A stretch of 64,000 nucleotides of DNA from Brassica napus. Its lineage: Eukaryota; Streptophyta; Magnoliopsida; Brassicales; Brassicaceae. The stretch is taken from the NCBI RefSeq assembly GCF_020379485.1, contig NC_063449.1, positions 33,229,473 to 33,293,472 of the forward strand, read 5' to 3'. This document shows, one piece after another, positions 21,413 to 32,673 of this stretch. How positions within the stretch are numbered: position 1 is the first letter of the stretch; each line of letters begins with the position of its first letter. Below the pieces are notes generated by a model. It was not told where the DNA came from. It did not search any database and worked only from the letters and a program-made list of their open reading frames with translations. The translations under genes and the position numbers were made by a program.

Positions 21413-24063
21413 AATCTGTTGAAGAAGAGAGAAGAAGACACGGTATGGCTTTTGAGCTCATGGTATGGAGTTTGATTCTACGTTTTTTTTTTGCAGGCCA
21501 TCGTTTTAGTCTTCTGTAAACTCCTTTTCTCATACGTGTTATGTTTGTTTCTTGGATGACTGTAAGGAAAAAGGGAGTTGATTTAGAGATTTTTGACAAT
21601 ATTACCTTCTCAGCTTTTAATCTCTTGCTATATATTTTGCTATATAACAAAATTGGTTTTGGTGTTGTTTGAGAGAAGAAACAAAAACTTTAGTAAATTA
21701 CTAGTAGAGGAACAATGAATTTTATGTGACCTCTTTTTCTTTTCAAGACTACTACTTTTTTGTGACCTATATGAATATTTAAATGCTGAGAATAAACATT
21801 GGTGATGAATGATATATTAGTTCACGTTTTCACATTTTACAAAAATGATATACTATTTATTATCATGAATAATATTTCTCGAAACTTTAAGTTAAAAATC
21901 ATTTAACTGCATATAGTTATGATGTTCAAAGTCTAATAAAAACAAAACATGGTTAGAGTATAGAAACTTTTTCCAGTGTTTTATATTTATTTTATATAAA
22001 TTTTATTCAATTTTTTTTTAATAGAACCATTTTATTATTCATCTAATTACCAATCAAATATATCATATTCGTTTTAAAAAAAATTCAATCATAATTTTAT
22101 TTGAGTTGGAAATACATTATTTATAAAAAAAGTTATGGACTTTCATCATATAGTCTTTTACGTTCCCAAAAATTGATTTATTTTTTTTTTGTTTCGCAAA
22201 ACTGTCATTTTATTTTTATTTTTTAAAGTGTCATTCTTCTAAATATATAAATTTATATATTAAATTTATCTTTTGCCTTTTTGAATGATCTAGATTTTAA
22301 TTTGAATCAGTATCATTTAATTAATTTACATTAAAGAAAAGTTTATTAATATATTTTACATTTTAATATATATGAAATATGTTAAAATGATATTTTTTTC
22401 AAAACAGAAGAAATATAATAGATAATAATATAAAAGTTTTAAAAAAACTTCTGTATATAACCAATAAACACTACACCTTTTTAGTGATTTCATAATTTAT
22501 TTAAACAGATTTTTATCACAAATGAAAAGAAAACAAATTAAACTTGAAGAAATAAGAAACTAATTTGGATGTGAAATTGGTATTGCATATGACCATCTTT
22601 TTCCAATAAATATTCACGACTTATTTTAGACGAATTAGTTAGTATCTAAGACCTGAGTGATGACAATTGATGCTATTTTTTGTTTCCTTCAGCTATTTAA
22701 ACTTTTATTTGCAAGTAGTATTATTTAAAAATAAAAGCTTTTAAGTTTGAGCTTATCCAAGTATATTTTGTTATAATCGATTTCGACTGTTTTGGCGGCG
22801 GCAACAGCTGGAAAACTCTATAATCATATAACCTAATTATATTCCACCAGATATCCCTATTTTATTATAGACTGGGTGAAAAACTTTCTGATTTACAGTA
22901 ATCTTTGAAGAGGTTGAGGTGGAACTCATATAACCAGATATAAATTTTTTGAACTCATCATATAACCAGATATAATTTTTTTGAACTCATGTAAGCATAT
23001 AGTTTAGCTGGAACTTAATTACATGTATATGTTTCAGTATTTCTTTTAACAAAATAAGAATAATGACAAATGCAAGGGACGTACGAGATTAATTTAACTT
23101 TTACTTTCTTATTTCCTTGAACCATTTGAAGTATAGTTCTATCATATGTGGTCACTACACGATTCCCTCGGTGTTTGGTATCGTAGAGATTGTCGTTTGT
23201 AAGAATGATCATGCAGAACAAAAGTAAGTATGGACCATAGCCATTGTGATTAAAAGAACCATGGCACAATTGCTACAAAAATATAAGAGAGCGTTACACT
23301 AAACGACACATTGCGTGTTTCCTTTTCACCTAAAGACACGTTATGAATTTGACACACTTTATGTGTACAACAGACTTTTTTTTTCTTTTTGGACAGTGTA
23401 CAACAGATTTTTTTGAGACGAAAATGCCATGGTTTCTTTTTGTGTAGTTTCCCTACCAATTCTTCTCCTTTTCATCGTTTAATAACAAAATATATTAGTT
23501 TTTAATTGAAACTAACTTTTTGTACCCCATCATCTTTCATTCATCATTATTTACTATTTCAAAGATAAATGTATTAAGTATATTTATATAAAAATAAAAT
23601 ATTTTTTCTTTTTATTTTAATATCCATATGTATATATATTTGATATTTTTTAAAAAATAATAATTATATTGTGAAAAAAAATTCTCGTGGATATAGTTTC
23701 AGTGGACAAGACTCCTGAATATGTTTTTATATACGAAGTTGTTGTGGATGTGTTCTTATGGACAAACTTATGTGGTTATAGTTGTGTTACTATTCTGAGA
23801 ACTAGCTTGTTGGTAGAGTTTAGTAAACAAGAGAATCGGAGTGGAAGCTATTATTGTTAAACCCTTTATATCTTATGTTGCTTATTTTATACAAAAAAAT
23901 TAAAATTATATTATTTTTTTACCAATTGGAATCTATTATTGAATTTGTTTTTACCAATTTGAACATAAAAAATTATAAGTGATGTTATGTGAATTGTTGG
24001 ACATGAAACCGTGGACAATGAATAGCATTCCTAACATATGTGCATGTCCATGTGATTACTCTT
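21413..24063. other. 3' UTR and long AT-rich intergenic region
   Basis: The ERD2-like 3' UTR probably ends within ~300 bp. The rest is very AT-rich with no supported gene. A 29-31-bp unit (GAACTCATATAACCAGATAT core) is tandemly repeated at 22922-22991. Confidence 0.6.
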
Positions 24064-24072
24064 ACTAAATAT

Positions 24073-25350
24073 ATTTTTTTATTGCTAAATGGTAAATATC
24101 ATTGCAATAATGAAGGTTTGATTACATGTTAGTGCAACCACAATCTGCTTTTCAGCTATTCTGAAAGCTTAGAGGTGCAAAAAAGTTTAAAAAAACTTCT
24201 AAACTCCAAAGAAATTATGTTCAAGTCTTAACCAAAATGATGGAAGCTTTGAACATAATACCAAACTAGAACAAAAGACTAACAATTGATCTCCCCCTCC
24301 AAGTCTTCTCGTAGTACTGGAACAACCAGAGGTAACAAGGGTAAAGCCATAAGAGAAGTATAGTCAGGTCTCACCGAAGTGGCTCCAAGCAGGCACCGAC
24401 GGTAACGACTGGCTCCCATCCCGGAGCTCCGCTGGAGGAGGACGCTGACCAACAAAACTTAAGCTTTCTCGGCACTTGCTAACATGTAGACCCGACTTCG
24501 ACGCCATTTGAAGATAAAACAAAGGTTACGGTCAAGCGCAGACGGTCGATTTTGGCCCCCTATCCGCCTACGCGACACAATGGGCACAACGTCGGCCTCA
24601 GGACACACGGAAACAAGGACCAAAGCTTAGGAGGATGAAATTGATGAACAGAAGAAGTGAATACTCCTTAAAAGCATATGGCTTTGGGTAAAAAGAGTCT
24701 CCTCCTTGAAGCAGTTGACGCCGTAGCTTTGGGTTGTCCTCAAGACCCAAGTGAACAACATCGGACGCAAGAAGGAGTTACCAAACTAGAAACCCGAGAT
24801 CACCATGGTTGATGTCTTTCGAACTAAGGGAAGAGGTCCTCGGTGGCTTACCTCACAACCACCTTTCACTCACGAAGAGAGGAGAATCCCTACAACAACC
24901 TTGGAGCCACACAAAAGAAGGAACATACTGGAGTGAGACGATGAGGTGGAAGCGGTGACAGCAGCGATGCATCATGCGTTCCAGCGAGTCTCAGATCTCA
25001 GATCTGACCCAGATCCAAGCACAATCGGTGACTAAAGGTCGATCCAAGGCTCCCGAAGCTTACCTCAACAAACCGGACCTCGTTCGTGTTCCAGAGAGAC
25101 CAAAGACGCCTTCGATTTCAGTTTACTTCGACGGTGAAGACCAATCGAACCCAGACACAACGAACAAAGAGGAGAGAAGAGAGGAGGAAGCGAAGGGATG
25201 AGACGGAATGCTTAAAACGGACAGTAGATGTGCGGTGGCCGGAGACGAGGCTCAAACAGCCACCACAAGAAAGAGCTTTCTGTTGGCGAAATTAGGGCTT
25301 GACGGCTGCTATGGGGAGCGTTGAGGTTTTAAAAGAGACAAAAACTACTA
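24073..25350 (-). mobile_element. Poly(A) retroposon with target-site duplication (minus strand)
   Basis: On the minus strand a GC-richer, non-coding 1.28-kb unit ends TTACCATTTAGCAATAAAAAAA at 24073. ACTAAATAT occurs directly outside both ends (24064-24072 and 25351-25359, plus-strand reading), as in target-primed insertion. No RT or other protein is seen; short frames on the plus strand are chance. Class (SINE-like, Sadhu-like or LINE-derived) undetermined. Confidence 0.6.
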
Positions 25351-25359
25351 ACTAAATAT

Positions 25360-26443
25360 TTTAACCTCCTCTGGTTGTGGACTATTGAGTTGTGTATAGG
25401 GAAAGTTGTAGATATGTGAACTGTGGATGTGCTACCTTTGGATGCATGAGTTGTGGACATAGGTGTAAGAAAAAATTGTGGATCGTGGACATGAAAATTC
25501 AATCTCAATGGGTTCACGAGTCGTGGACATGAAATTTTATGGACGGGATCTTCTGGACGGATTGATGTGGACGGGTATGTGCGGATATGTTTGTATATAA
25601 ATTTACAACCTGTGCATATATAAAATTGGATTCGCATACACGATTTTGATTCAGCGACACATAAATGGAGTTTTACAACCTTTAGTTAATCTTGAAAGAA
25701 CATGTAAATGATTTTCTAAAGTTTAATGGAGTTTGAATTGTTGGAAAAAAAACAGTCCCAGAAAATACGTATTAGTTGTGTTGTTCTTGGTTTTTGTTAT
25801 TGTTGGTTTTTGATTCATTATGACTTAGACCAAAGAAAAATCATTATGACAACGATTCATATTATTAAGCTGTTAAAAAAAAGTTATAGTCGATTTAGTT
25901 AGAAACAGAGATCAAGACATAAAGAGATAAAAAAATAAAAGAAAAAAAGAAAAAAATTGGTTCTTACGTAGAAAGAAAAATATATCTTTAGTTGATTTAG
26001 TTTGAGGGTATTTGGAACATTATACATGTATAATGTGTCTCTCTAGTTAGAAGTGTTTTATCCGGTAATTGAAAACACATAATGTGTGTCTGAGAATAAA
26101 TATTTCAAATAATATCTTAAATTAAAGTGCATGTTTCTTTTAAGTCAATTTGCTTGAAAGAACCCATTATAAGTTAATAATATTAACATAAACTACTAGA
26201 CTATAAACTCCAGTTTTTTTAAATCTCGTGGCCCTAATAACAACTAAGCCCTAGAATGGGATGGGAATAAAAGAACGCCAAAGAGACCACAGGTTGGCAA
26301 AATTTTTTATTTTATTTTATGTCAAACTAGTATACTACAGCTGTTAAGTGAATAACAACACTTCATAGCTGGCTAAAGAACTCACTTGTATTTATTTATT
26401 TTCTTAATTATGTTTCTTTTTGTATATACTTTTGGTAGCATAA
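25360..26443. other. Intergenic AT-rich DNA
   Basis: No gene seen. 25370-25640 has an irregular GTGGACATG/GTTGTGGA-rich stretch (degenerate short repeat). Confidence 0.5.
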
Positions 26444-26636
26444 GACCAACTTCAATGGTTTGATACCATGAAAGTATCTAAAAGAAAAAAATAATAGCAT
26501 TATGATTTCAGATTTTTGTTTTGATTTTTTTAAATAGATGAAATGTTAGTTAGGTGACATGTGTTATTTAAAATTGTTAATGGGTTCTAAAAGGTTGAGT
26601 TTTAAGAATTTTTTCATCTTTCTCTTTGTTCTTTTA

Positions 26637-26645
26637 AATATTTTT
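26637..26645. repeat. 9-bp target-site duplication, left copy
   Basis: AATATTTTT here and at 35721-35729, directly outside both MULE ends. Nine bases is the hallmark length for Mutator insertions. Confidence 0.92.
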
Positions 26646-26702
26646 GAGAAAATTGCCAAAAGAGAACAAGAAAACAACATAGTTGTCCCTATGGTATAAA
26701 TC
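26646..26702 (+). repeat. Left terminal inverted repeat of the MULE
   Basis: Begins GAGAAAATTGCC and includes the AAAAGAGAACAAGAAAAC and GTTGTCCCTATGGTATAAAT blocks shared with the right end. Confidence 0.93.
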
Positions 26703-26889
26703 CATCATTAAATTGTCCCTTTAGTATAAAATTTTCCAAAATTCCAAAACTAACCTTGAATTAATCTAATTAAACATAATTTAATTGTGTTTGTTTCATG
26801 TGCTAAGTAATTTTTTTTTTTAAAAAAACGTGTTACAAAGATATATTAAAAAAGTTAAAACAAAAAGGGAACAAAACACGTAACCCTAA

Positions 26890-27760
26890 TTTCTTGTTGG
26901 TTTCTCCGCCTCTCTCTCAAGAAAAACAATCGAGACTTTGAAAATGGCGATCCTGTGTAATAACCGGTGAATTCAACGGCGAAATCAAGCTTCTCCGCCT
27001 CTCTGCTGCTCGCTGCTTCTCTCTGTTTGCCTCCACCTCTGAACTAATTTCGTTTTTGTTTCACCGCCTCTCTCTGATGGCCAAAAAATTGAGACTTTGA
27101 AGATGGCGATCTTGTGGACGAACCAGTGAAATCAAAGGCAAAATCGAGCTTATCCGCCTCTCTGCCTCTCCGCTTCTCGGCGCTTCTCTCTGATTCTCTT
27201 CACCTCTCCGCTACTCTCCGCCTCTCTGCTTCTCGTCGCTTCTCTCCATTTCTCTCCACCTTTCGGCTTCTCTCCCCTTCTCCGCCTCTCTCATCCGGCT
27301 ATCTGGTCTCAATTTGTGAACGGTTTGTTTCTTTGATTTGTCTTAGTCTTTGTTTCATTATTAAGTTTGTTACTTTGACTTGGATCAATATTTGTTTGCT
27401 TGTCTGAATTGACTTTTTGATTATGTGAACCGATTTTGGTGAACAATGTTAGTGTTTGTGTTTGTCTTTATGAGTGTTACGATACTGATTTCGCTGAACA
27501 AAGTTTGTGTGTATTTGACTGTTAATTGTCTTAATTTGCTGATTTGATTGCGAGATGGAGATTGACTTGTCTTATTTGATTAATCGATCTACTGTGTTTC
27601 TAAATTTAAATTTGATTAGACAATGGTGTTTTGCTTTTGATTATTATCTTGTGTTTGGCTCAGTTTCACTCTGGCTCAGTTTCACTCTTACGCTTGTTTC
27701 GGACGTTTGCATGTTTATGATATTGCTGTTAACAACCATGTGTTTTATTATCTTTTGTAG
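26890..27760 (+). promoter_or_regulatory. Leader region of the ULP gene
   Basis: CT-rich repeats of the form CTCCGCCTCTCTGCTTCTC (26900-27300) resemble a pyrimidine-rich 5' UTR. An ATTTTGTAG acceptor-like site two bases before the ATG suggests a 5' UTR intron ending at 27760. Donor not assigned. Confidence 0.5.
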
Positions 27761-27762
27761 AT

Positions 27763-30700
27763 ATGGAGCTGGAGCTACCTAAACGATTATATGCAGAGGG
27801 TTCAGAACCTCGGGTTAAGAAGATCAACAACAGTTGCCGCATGGAACTTATCAGAGATCTGAAGAAAGCTATGTGTGCAGAGTACGATGATGTGAAGAGA
27901 GATCCTGTTTTCACACATATCATGGCTATTGCCGAAAATGATCTCAAGTTCTCTGGGAAACTAGTGGATAGCTTCATATGTAGACAGCTGATTACCTCAA
28001 AGCTGCATGAGAAGTGGTTTGTTTTTGCGAGGACGCCTCTCCGGTTTTCGCTTCAGGAGTACCATGCTGTGACAGGCCTCAAGATTACACGGGAAACTAA
28101 CAGTGACGTAGTGAAATGGAAAAACGACGGGGGTTTTTGGAGTAACCTACTGCACACAGGTGGTAAGATCACCTTGCAGTCGATCAGAAAGGTTCATCTA
28201 CAAGAAGTTCACACTTGGACGCGGCTTGATAGGATGAGGTTGATCTACTTGTGTGTAATAGTGGGTGTGGTGATGGGGAGAGATGAGAAGGTGTCCATCC
28301 CTCATATGTACATCAAGTTGGTGATGGATTTTGACAAGGTTCGGAAGTTCCATTGGGGTCTTCACTCGTATGATTTCCTGTTGAGTTCGATTGAGAAGGC
28401 AATGAAGAAGTTGGGTAAGAAGGAGAGCTACATTTTCGAGGGTTTCTCCTATGCTCTCCAGATTTGGATTATGGAGGCAATTCCTGATTTTGGAGAAATA
28501 TTAGGCAGAAGAGTCTCAGACAGCTTCAAAGGTCCAAGGTGTGGCAATTGGAAAGGAGTTGCAAAAGTTTCTTATGAAGACATCATTGAGCTCGAGGACT
28601 CCTTAACTAAGAAGGTAACATTCTCTCTGTTTTTTTCTTTTATATGGTTGTTGTATATATTTTGTTTGGATTTTCATGTTTTAACTGTTTGCAGGATAAC
28701 TTCTTCTCGGTCATATCAGTGACTGGTAATGGTGATGTGTTTCTAGATGCTCAGTACACAAGGGAGGGTGAGATGGAAGATGAACGAGTGGACCTTGTTT
28801 TGGGGAGGATCAGGAACAAGTATGATTGGAGCAACACAGACTGGCCAGTTTTAGACCCTGAAGAGTCTAAAATGGAGGAACCCGACAGCCATGATAGAGG
28901 GTCAGAAGCTGATAAGATCGTGGATCATACGGATGTTGTAGCAGACGAGGAGAACTCTTCGGTTAAGGTCGCAGGAAAAGGCAAGAGAAAGTTTCTTGAT
29001 GAAGGAGCAGAGACAAGAAAGAAGAAGGTGCTGTGTAAGCGATCAGCAGAAAAGTTTCTGACTTTTGGTCCTGAAACTATGAGTTTCATTGAGGGTCTTA
29101 TCCGCACATCTGTCACTTCATTGGGAGATGTGCTCAGTATGCAAATGGCGAATATGGAGAGGGTGTTTACAGAGAGGATGGAAAAGATGGAGATTGAGGT
29201 TTCACAGCTCAAGGACGCAATCAGTTTGACTGGTGAAGGAAGCTATCCTAGTAAGAAAGAAACTGAAGAAGCTCCACTAAACAGCAAAGCCAAGGAAGCT
29301 CCACCTAAGAGCAAAGGCGCTCAAGCTCCACCTAAGAGCAAAGGCGCTCAAGCTCAACCTAAGCGCAAAGGCGATCAACCTACTCCAACAAAAAAGGTAC
29401 TACCTAAGAGAAAGTGTAGAACTTGATGAACCTGGAACTAGGATGCTTGAGTTAGGGTGCTGGAGCTAGGCTTATGGAACTTTATATTGACTGTGTAATA
29501 TTATGTAATATGGAATGTGAAACTTTGTGTAATAGGTTTCTAAAGTGTAATATGTTTGAATGTTTGTGTATTAAACTCTATGAATGTAATGCTTTGTTTG
29601 TGTTATGAATAAATGGCTTCTTCTTATATGCAATGTTTTAAATTTTAATGAATAGGACGGGAAAAAGATTGCTACAGAAACTAATGATTTTGATTTTGGA
29701 TTGAGTACACAAGACTTGCGGGACCTGTCCCAAGCTACATTTGTTGACGGTTTTGATCTGTCTCAAGTGAAAGTTGAGACGTTAAGTAAATCGAAACCGT
29801 TTAACATGGCTCCACTGCAGTGGAATGATGAGGAAATGGATCGAACCAAAGAAGACTCGCCAGATGCCGCGTTGGTGTTTTTCCGTGAAGAGGATTGGGA
29901 AAAAGTTAGAACTTGGTCAACTTCCTCCACGTAAGTACTCTATTCTCATTCATCTGACATGTATTAATACATTTAAAATAAACTAATGAATGTTTTACAA
30001 TTTTATCATTGTATTTGGTTTCAGACCTATACGGATTGGACCTGCCACTTTAGATTTTGAGATTGCTAATCGTCTTATGGATAAATCTGAGTGGTTAAAT
30101 AGCTTGGTAAACCTTAGAGACTATTTGCTTCCATATGTGTCTTTTAAATACATTGTGTGTGCTAAGATTTTCAAAATATGCAGGAGATTGACGCTGCAAT
30201 GTACGTATTCCGGGAGAGAACATCTTTGAAACGATGGAGACCTCATCGTGTCGCCTTCATGACTGTCGTCTTCAGCAATATGATTAAAAAAGAGTATGGT
30301 CATTTAGAAGCTCAGGGTAGAAAGAGCTACATGCTTCATAATTTGCTACTGCAGTTCGGTAAAGGAGTCCTTCCACCACATGGCAGGACACATGAGATAT
30401 GGAATATAGATGTGGATCGCCTGTATGTCCCTGTTCATGTCAGTGGGAATCATTGGATCGCCTTGTGCATCAGTTTCGTGACGAGGAGCATTGAAGTGTT
30501 CGACTGCTCGGGTAAGAAAAGGTACAAGGAGGTGGATGGGTTCGCAAACCTTATTCCGCGTATTGTCAAGGCAGTTCAGCCTATGAGACACCAGAAGGAT
30601 TTCGCAGTCGGTGCATATACTGTTTCCTATGTCCCCGTTGGGAATCTGAATAAAAGTGCATGCGACTGTGGCGTCTATGCAGTGAAGTTCATTGAGTGTC

Positions 30701-30870
30701 ATGCGCTTGGATTGGAGTTGTCGTTGTTGCATGATGGTAACATTATCGAAGCTCGCCACAGGATTCTATGGGATCTTTGGGAAGCAGCTAATGATCCGGA
30801 ATTGATTGATAGGATGTCAAAGTATCAATCCCCGGAGTGTCTCTCTTCGACTGTAGAAGAGATTTTGTGA
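27763..30870 (+). CDS. DUF1985 plus Ulp1/C48 SUMO-protease-like protein of the MULE (KAONASHI type)
   Basis: Exons 27763-28614, 28695-29396, 29656-29930, 30025-30106 and 30184-30870 join in frame (GT..AG) to 865 residues. Residues ~20-270 are a DUF1985-like domain (FSLQEYHAVTGL). A charged middle has a basic block, a coiled-coil-like stretch and a short APPKSKGA repeat near 29280-29400. The C-terminus is a C48 peptidase with the triad His727 (SGNHWIAL), Asp744 (EVFDCSG) and Cys799 (CDCGVYA). The Gln that normally shapes the oxyanion hole before DCG is not evident. The family is known from plant MULEs; the true substrate is unknown. An alternative read-through of exon 2 stops at 29426 and would lose the peptidase. 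Confidence 0.88.
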
Positions 30871-31110
30871 GACTGCTTGGTTTCAAGTTCTAATGTAATG
30901 AACAAGATTGCTTAATCTGATGTATAACTTCTAGATTTTATTATCATTTTTAGGAACAAGACTGCTTAGTTTATTGTATAACTTCTAGTGTTTAATTATG
31001 ATTTTTAGGATTGACTCTTGTAATCAAATGTACATCTTGTGGTTTTGTTATTAAGAGTTTTTAGCTGAAGAATGCTAGAATTTAACACTGTTTTAAATTA
31101 GAACCTTAAG

Positions 31111-31352
31111 CTAAACCCTAAACATGCCCTAACCGAAACACAAAACCCGGAACAAGACCACAGTCAAACCTAACCTAAACCCTAAACATACCCTAAACGA
31201 AACAAAAACCCATAACAAGACCACAGTCAAACCTAACCTAAACCCTAAACATACCCTAAACGAAACAAAAACCCATAACAAGACCACAGTCAAACCTAAC
31301 CTAAACCCTAAACATACCCTAAACGAAACAAAAACCCGGAACAAGACCACAA
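31111..31352. repeat. 63-bp tandem repeat, about 3.8 copies
   Basis: Unit starts recur at 31161, 31224 and 31287 (period 63), nearly identical. Each unit contains CTAAACCCTAAAC, like the plant telomere unit. It lies between the ULP and GRF genes inside the MULE. Confidence 0.92.
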
Positions 31353-31615
31353 GAACATTTAGAATAATTGTTTTACTAGATCATCCCGTAGGAGTAAATA
31401 AATCGAATCAAATGTAATACACTTAACTTGGCTTCTTGCAAACCAGACTTTTGATCCAACTCAACAATCAAACCCGACCAGAACTAGATCCACAATAAAC
31501 CTAAAACCCGACATATATAACACCAACTCAGCAACCAAACCCGACTTTTCCCATTTTTTTCTGTTCTTCTTTTTCGTCAATCTCCTTTTTCTCTCTGAAG
31601 CAGTTTCTCACACAC

Positions 31616-32118
31616 ATGAATACTTCAAGGCGACATTCATACGGGGTGCCATCTAGGTGCTGGTGCGGGAAAGGGGTTGTGATATTCTACTCGAGAACTG
31701 ATGACAATCCTTACCGACGGTTCTATAGATGTGAAATAGGGGCACAGGTTCATAGTCTTGATTTGTTTTTCGATTCAATTACCGATTTGTTATGTTCCTT
31801 TTTTGTCTGATTCGATTTTCGATTGTGTAGGATAAACAGCATGTTTTTTCATTCCATTTTACTTCTCCTAATTTGATTTTCGTTTCTATGTAGCGAAAGA
31901 AGGAAAATCATTTATTTAAGTGGGTTGATGACGCCTTGCTTGATGAGATTCGAAGGGTAGAGGCTGAGCAAGGGAGAATTGTAGAAGAGATTGAAGATCT
32001 GAAAAGTAGTATCACACAGAGAATAGAAGAAGAAGTTAGGAAGCAGAAAAATTCACTCGAATTAGGTTGCTTAGGAAGCATTCTATGGCTTTTTGGAAGA
32101 TTAAGAAGCCAAGAATGA
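31616..32118 (+). CDS. Small GRF-zinc-finger, coiled-coil protein encoded in the MULE
   Basis: Two exons, 31616-31747 and 31894-32118, join in frame at a GT..AG intron to give 118 residues. Residues 12-55 fit the GRF zinc finger: CWCG, then YRRFYRCE, with HLFKWVDD just across the splice. Residues ~58-98 are Glu/Lys-rich and likely coiled coil, followed by a short hydrophobic stretch (GSILWLFG) near the end that could be a membrane anchor. GRF fingers bind nucleic acid in other proteins. It lies within the MULE between the ULP and MURA genes, so it moves with them; its role there is unknown. Confidence 0.75.
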
Positions 32119-32673
32119 GTGAAATCAGTCTACTGGTTCTAAGTATCTTCTTGTTAGTGTGTTTTTTTCATTTTTACCAGTCATTTGGTTCTTAGTATTG
32201 GCTTCAATAAGTGTTTTGTTGCAACAATATTTGTGTCGACTTTACCAGTCAAATGGTTCTTATATTTTGTGCTCAGTGATCTGTTCTTACAATCCACCTT
32301 TTTTGTTGAAAAATCAGACATCAGCTATTGTCAAACAAACTTAAACTCGAACTCAAAAGCATAGCTGAACATAACTAAACAAACAGAGAGATAGAGAAGT
32401 GAAGTGAAAATAATACCAATGTATAACAATGAAACTGATAAAATAACCATACAAGAATTATCCAAAGTATCCAAAGTTAAACAAAGTTGATTGTTTTTAG
32501 AAGAAAAAACCATACGAGACAAGGCAATACTGCACTTTCAAACACCACAACTTGCATACTTGAACAGACCAACCTGTAACAGAAACATAAATACCTGAAA
32601 CACAATTAAATCGAGATTGAAAAACATATAAACGAACTGGCTATATAAGCTGACCCTTACCATATGTGACTGA

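Noticed and set aside
24974..25295. Two plus-strand frames of 69-75 codons
   Set aside because: They lie antisense in a poly(A) retroposon, have no recognised domain and overlap in different frames.
31129..31350. Minus-strand 73-codon hydrophobic repeat protein
   Set aside because: Artefact of the 63-bp (21-codon) tandem repeat; no start context or family.
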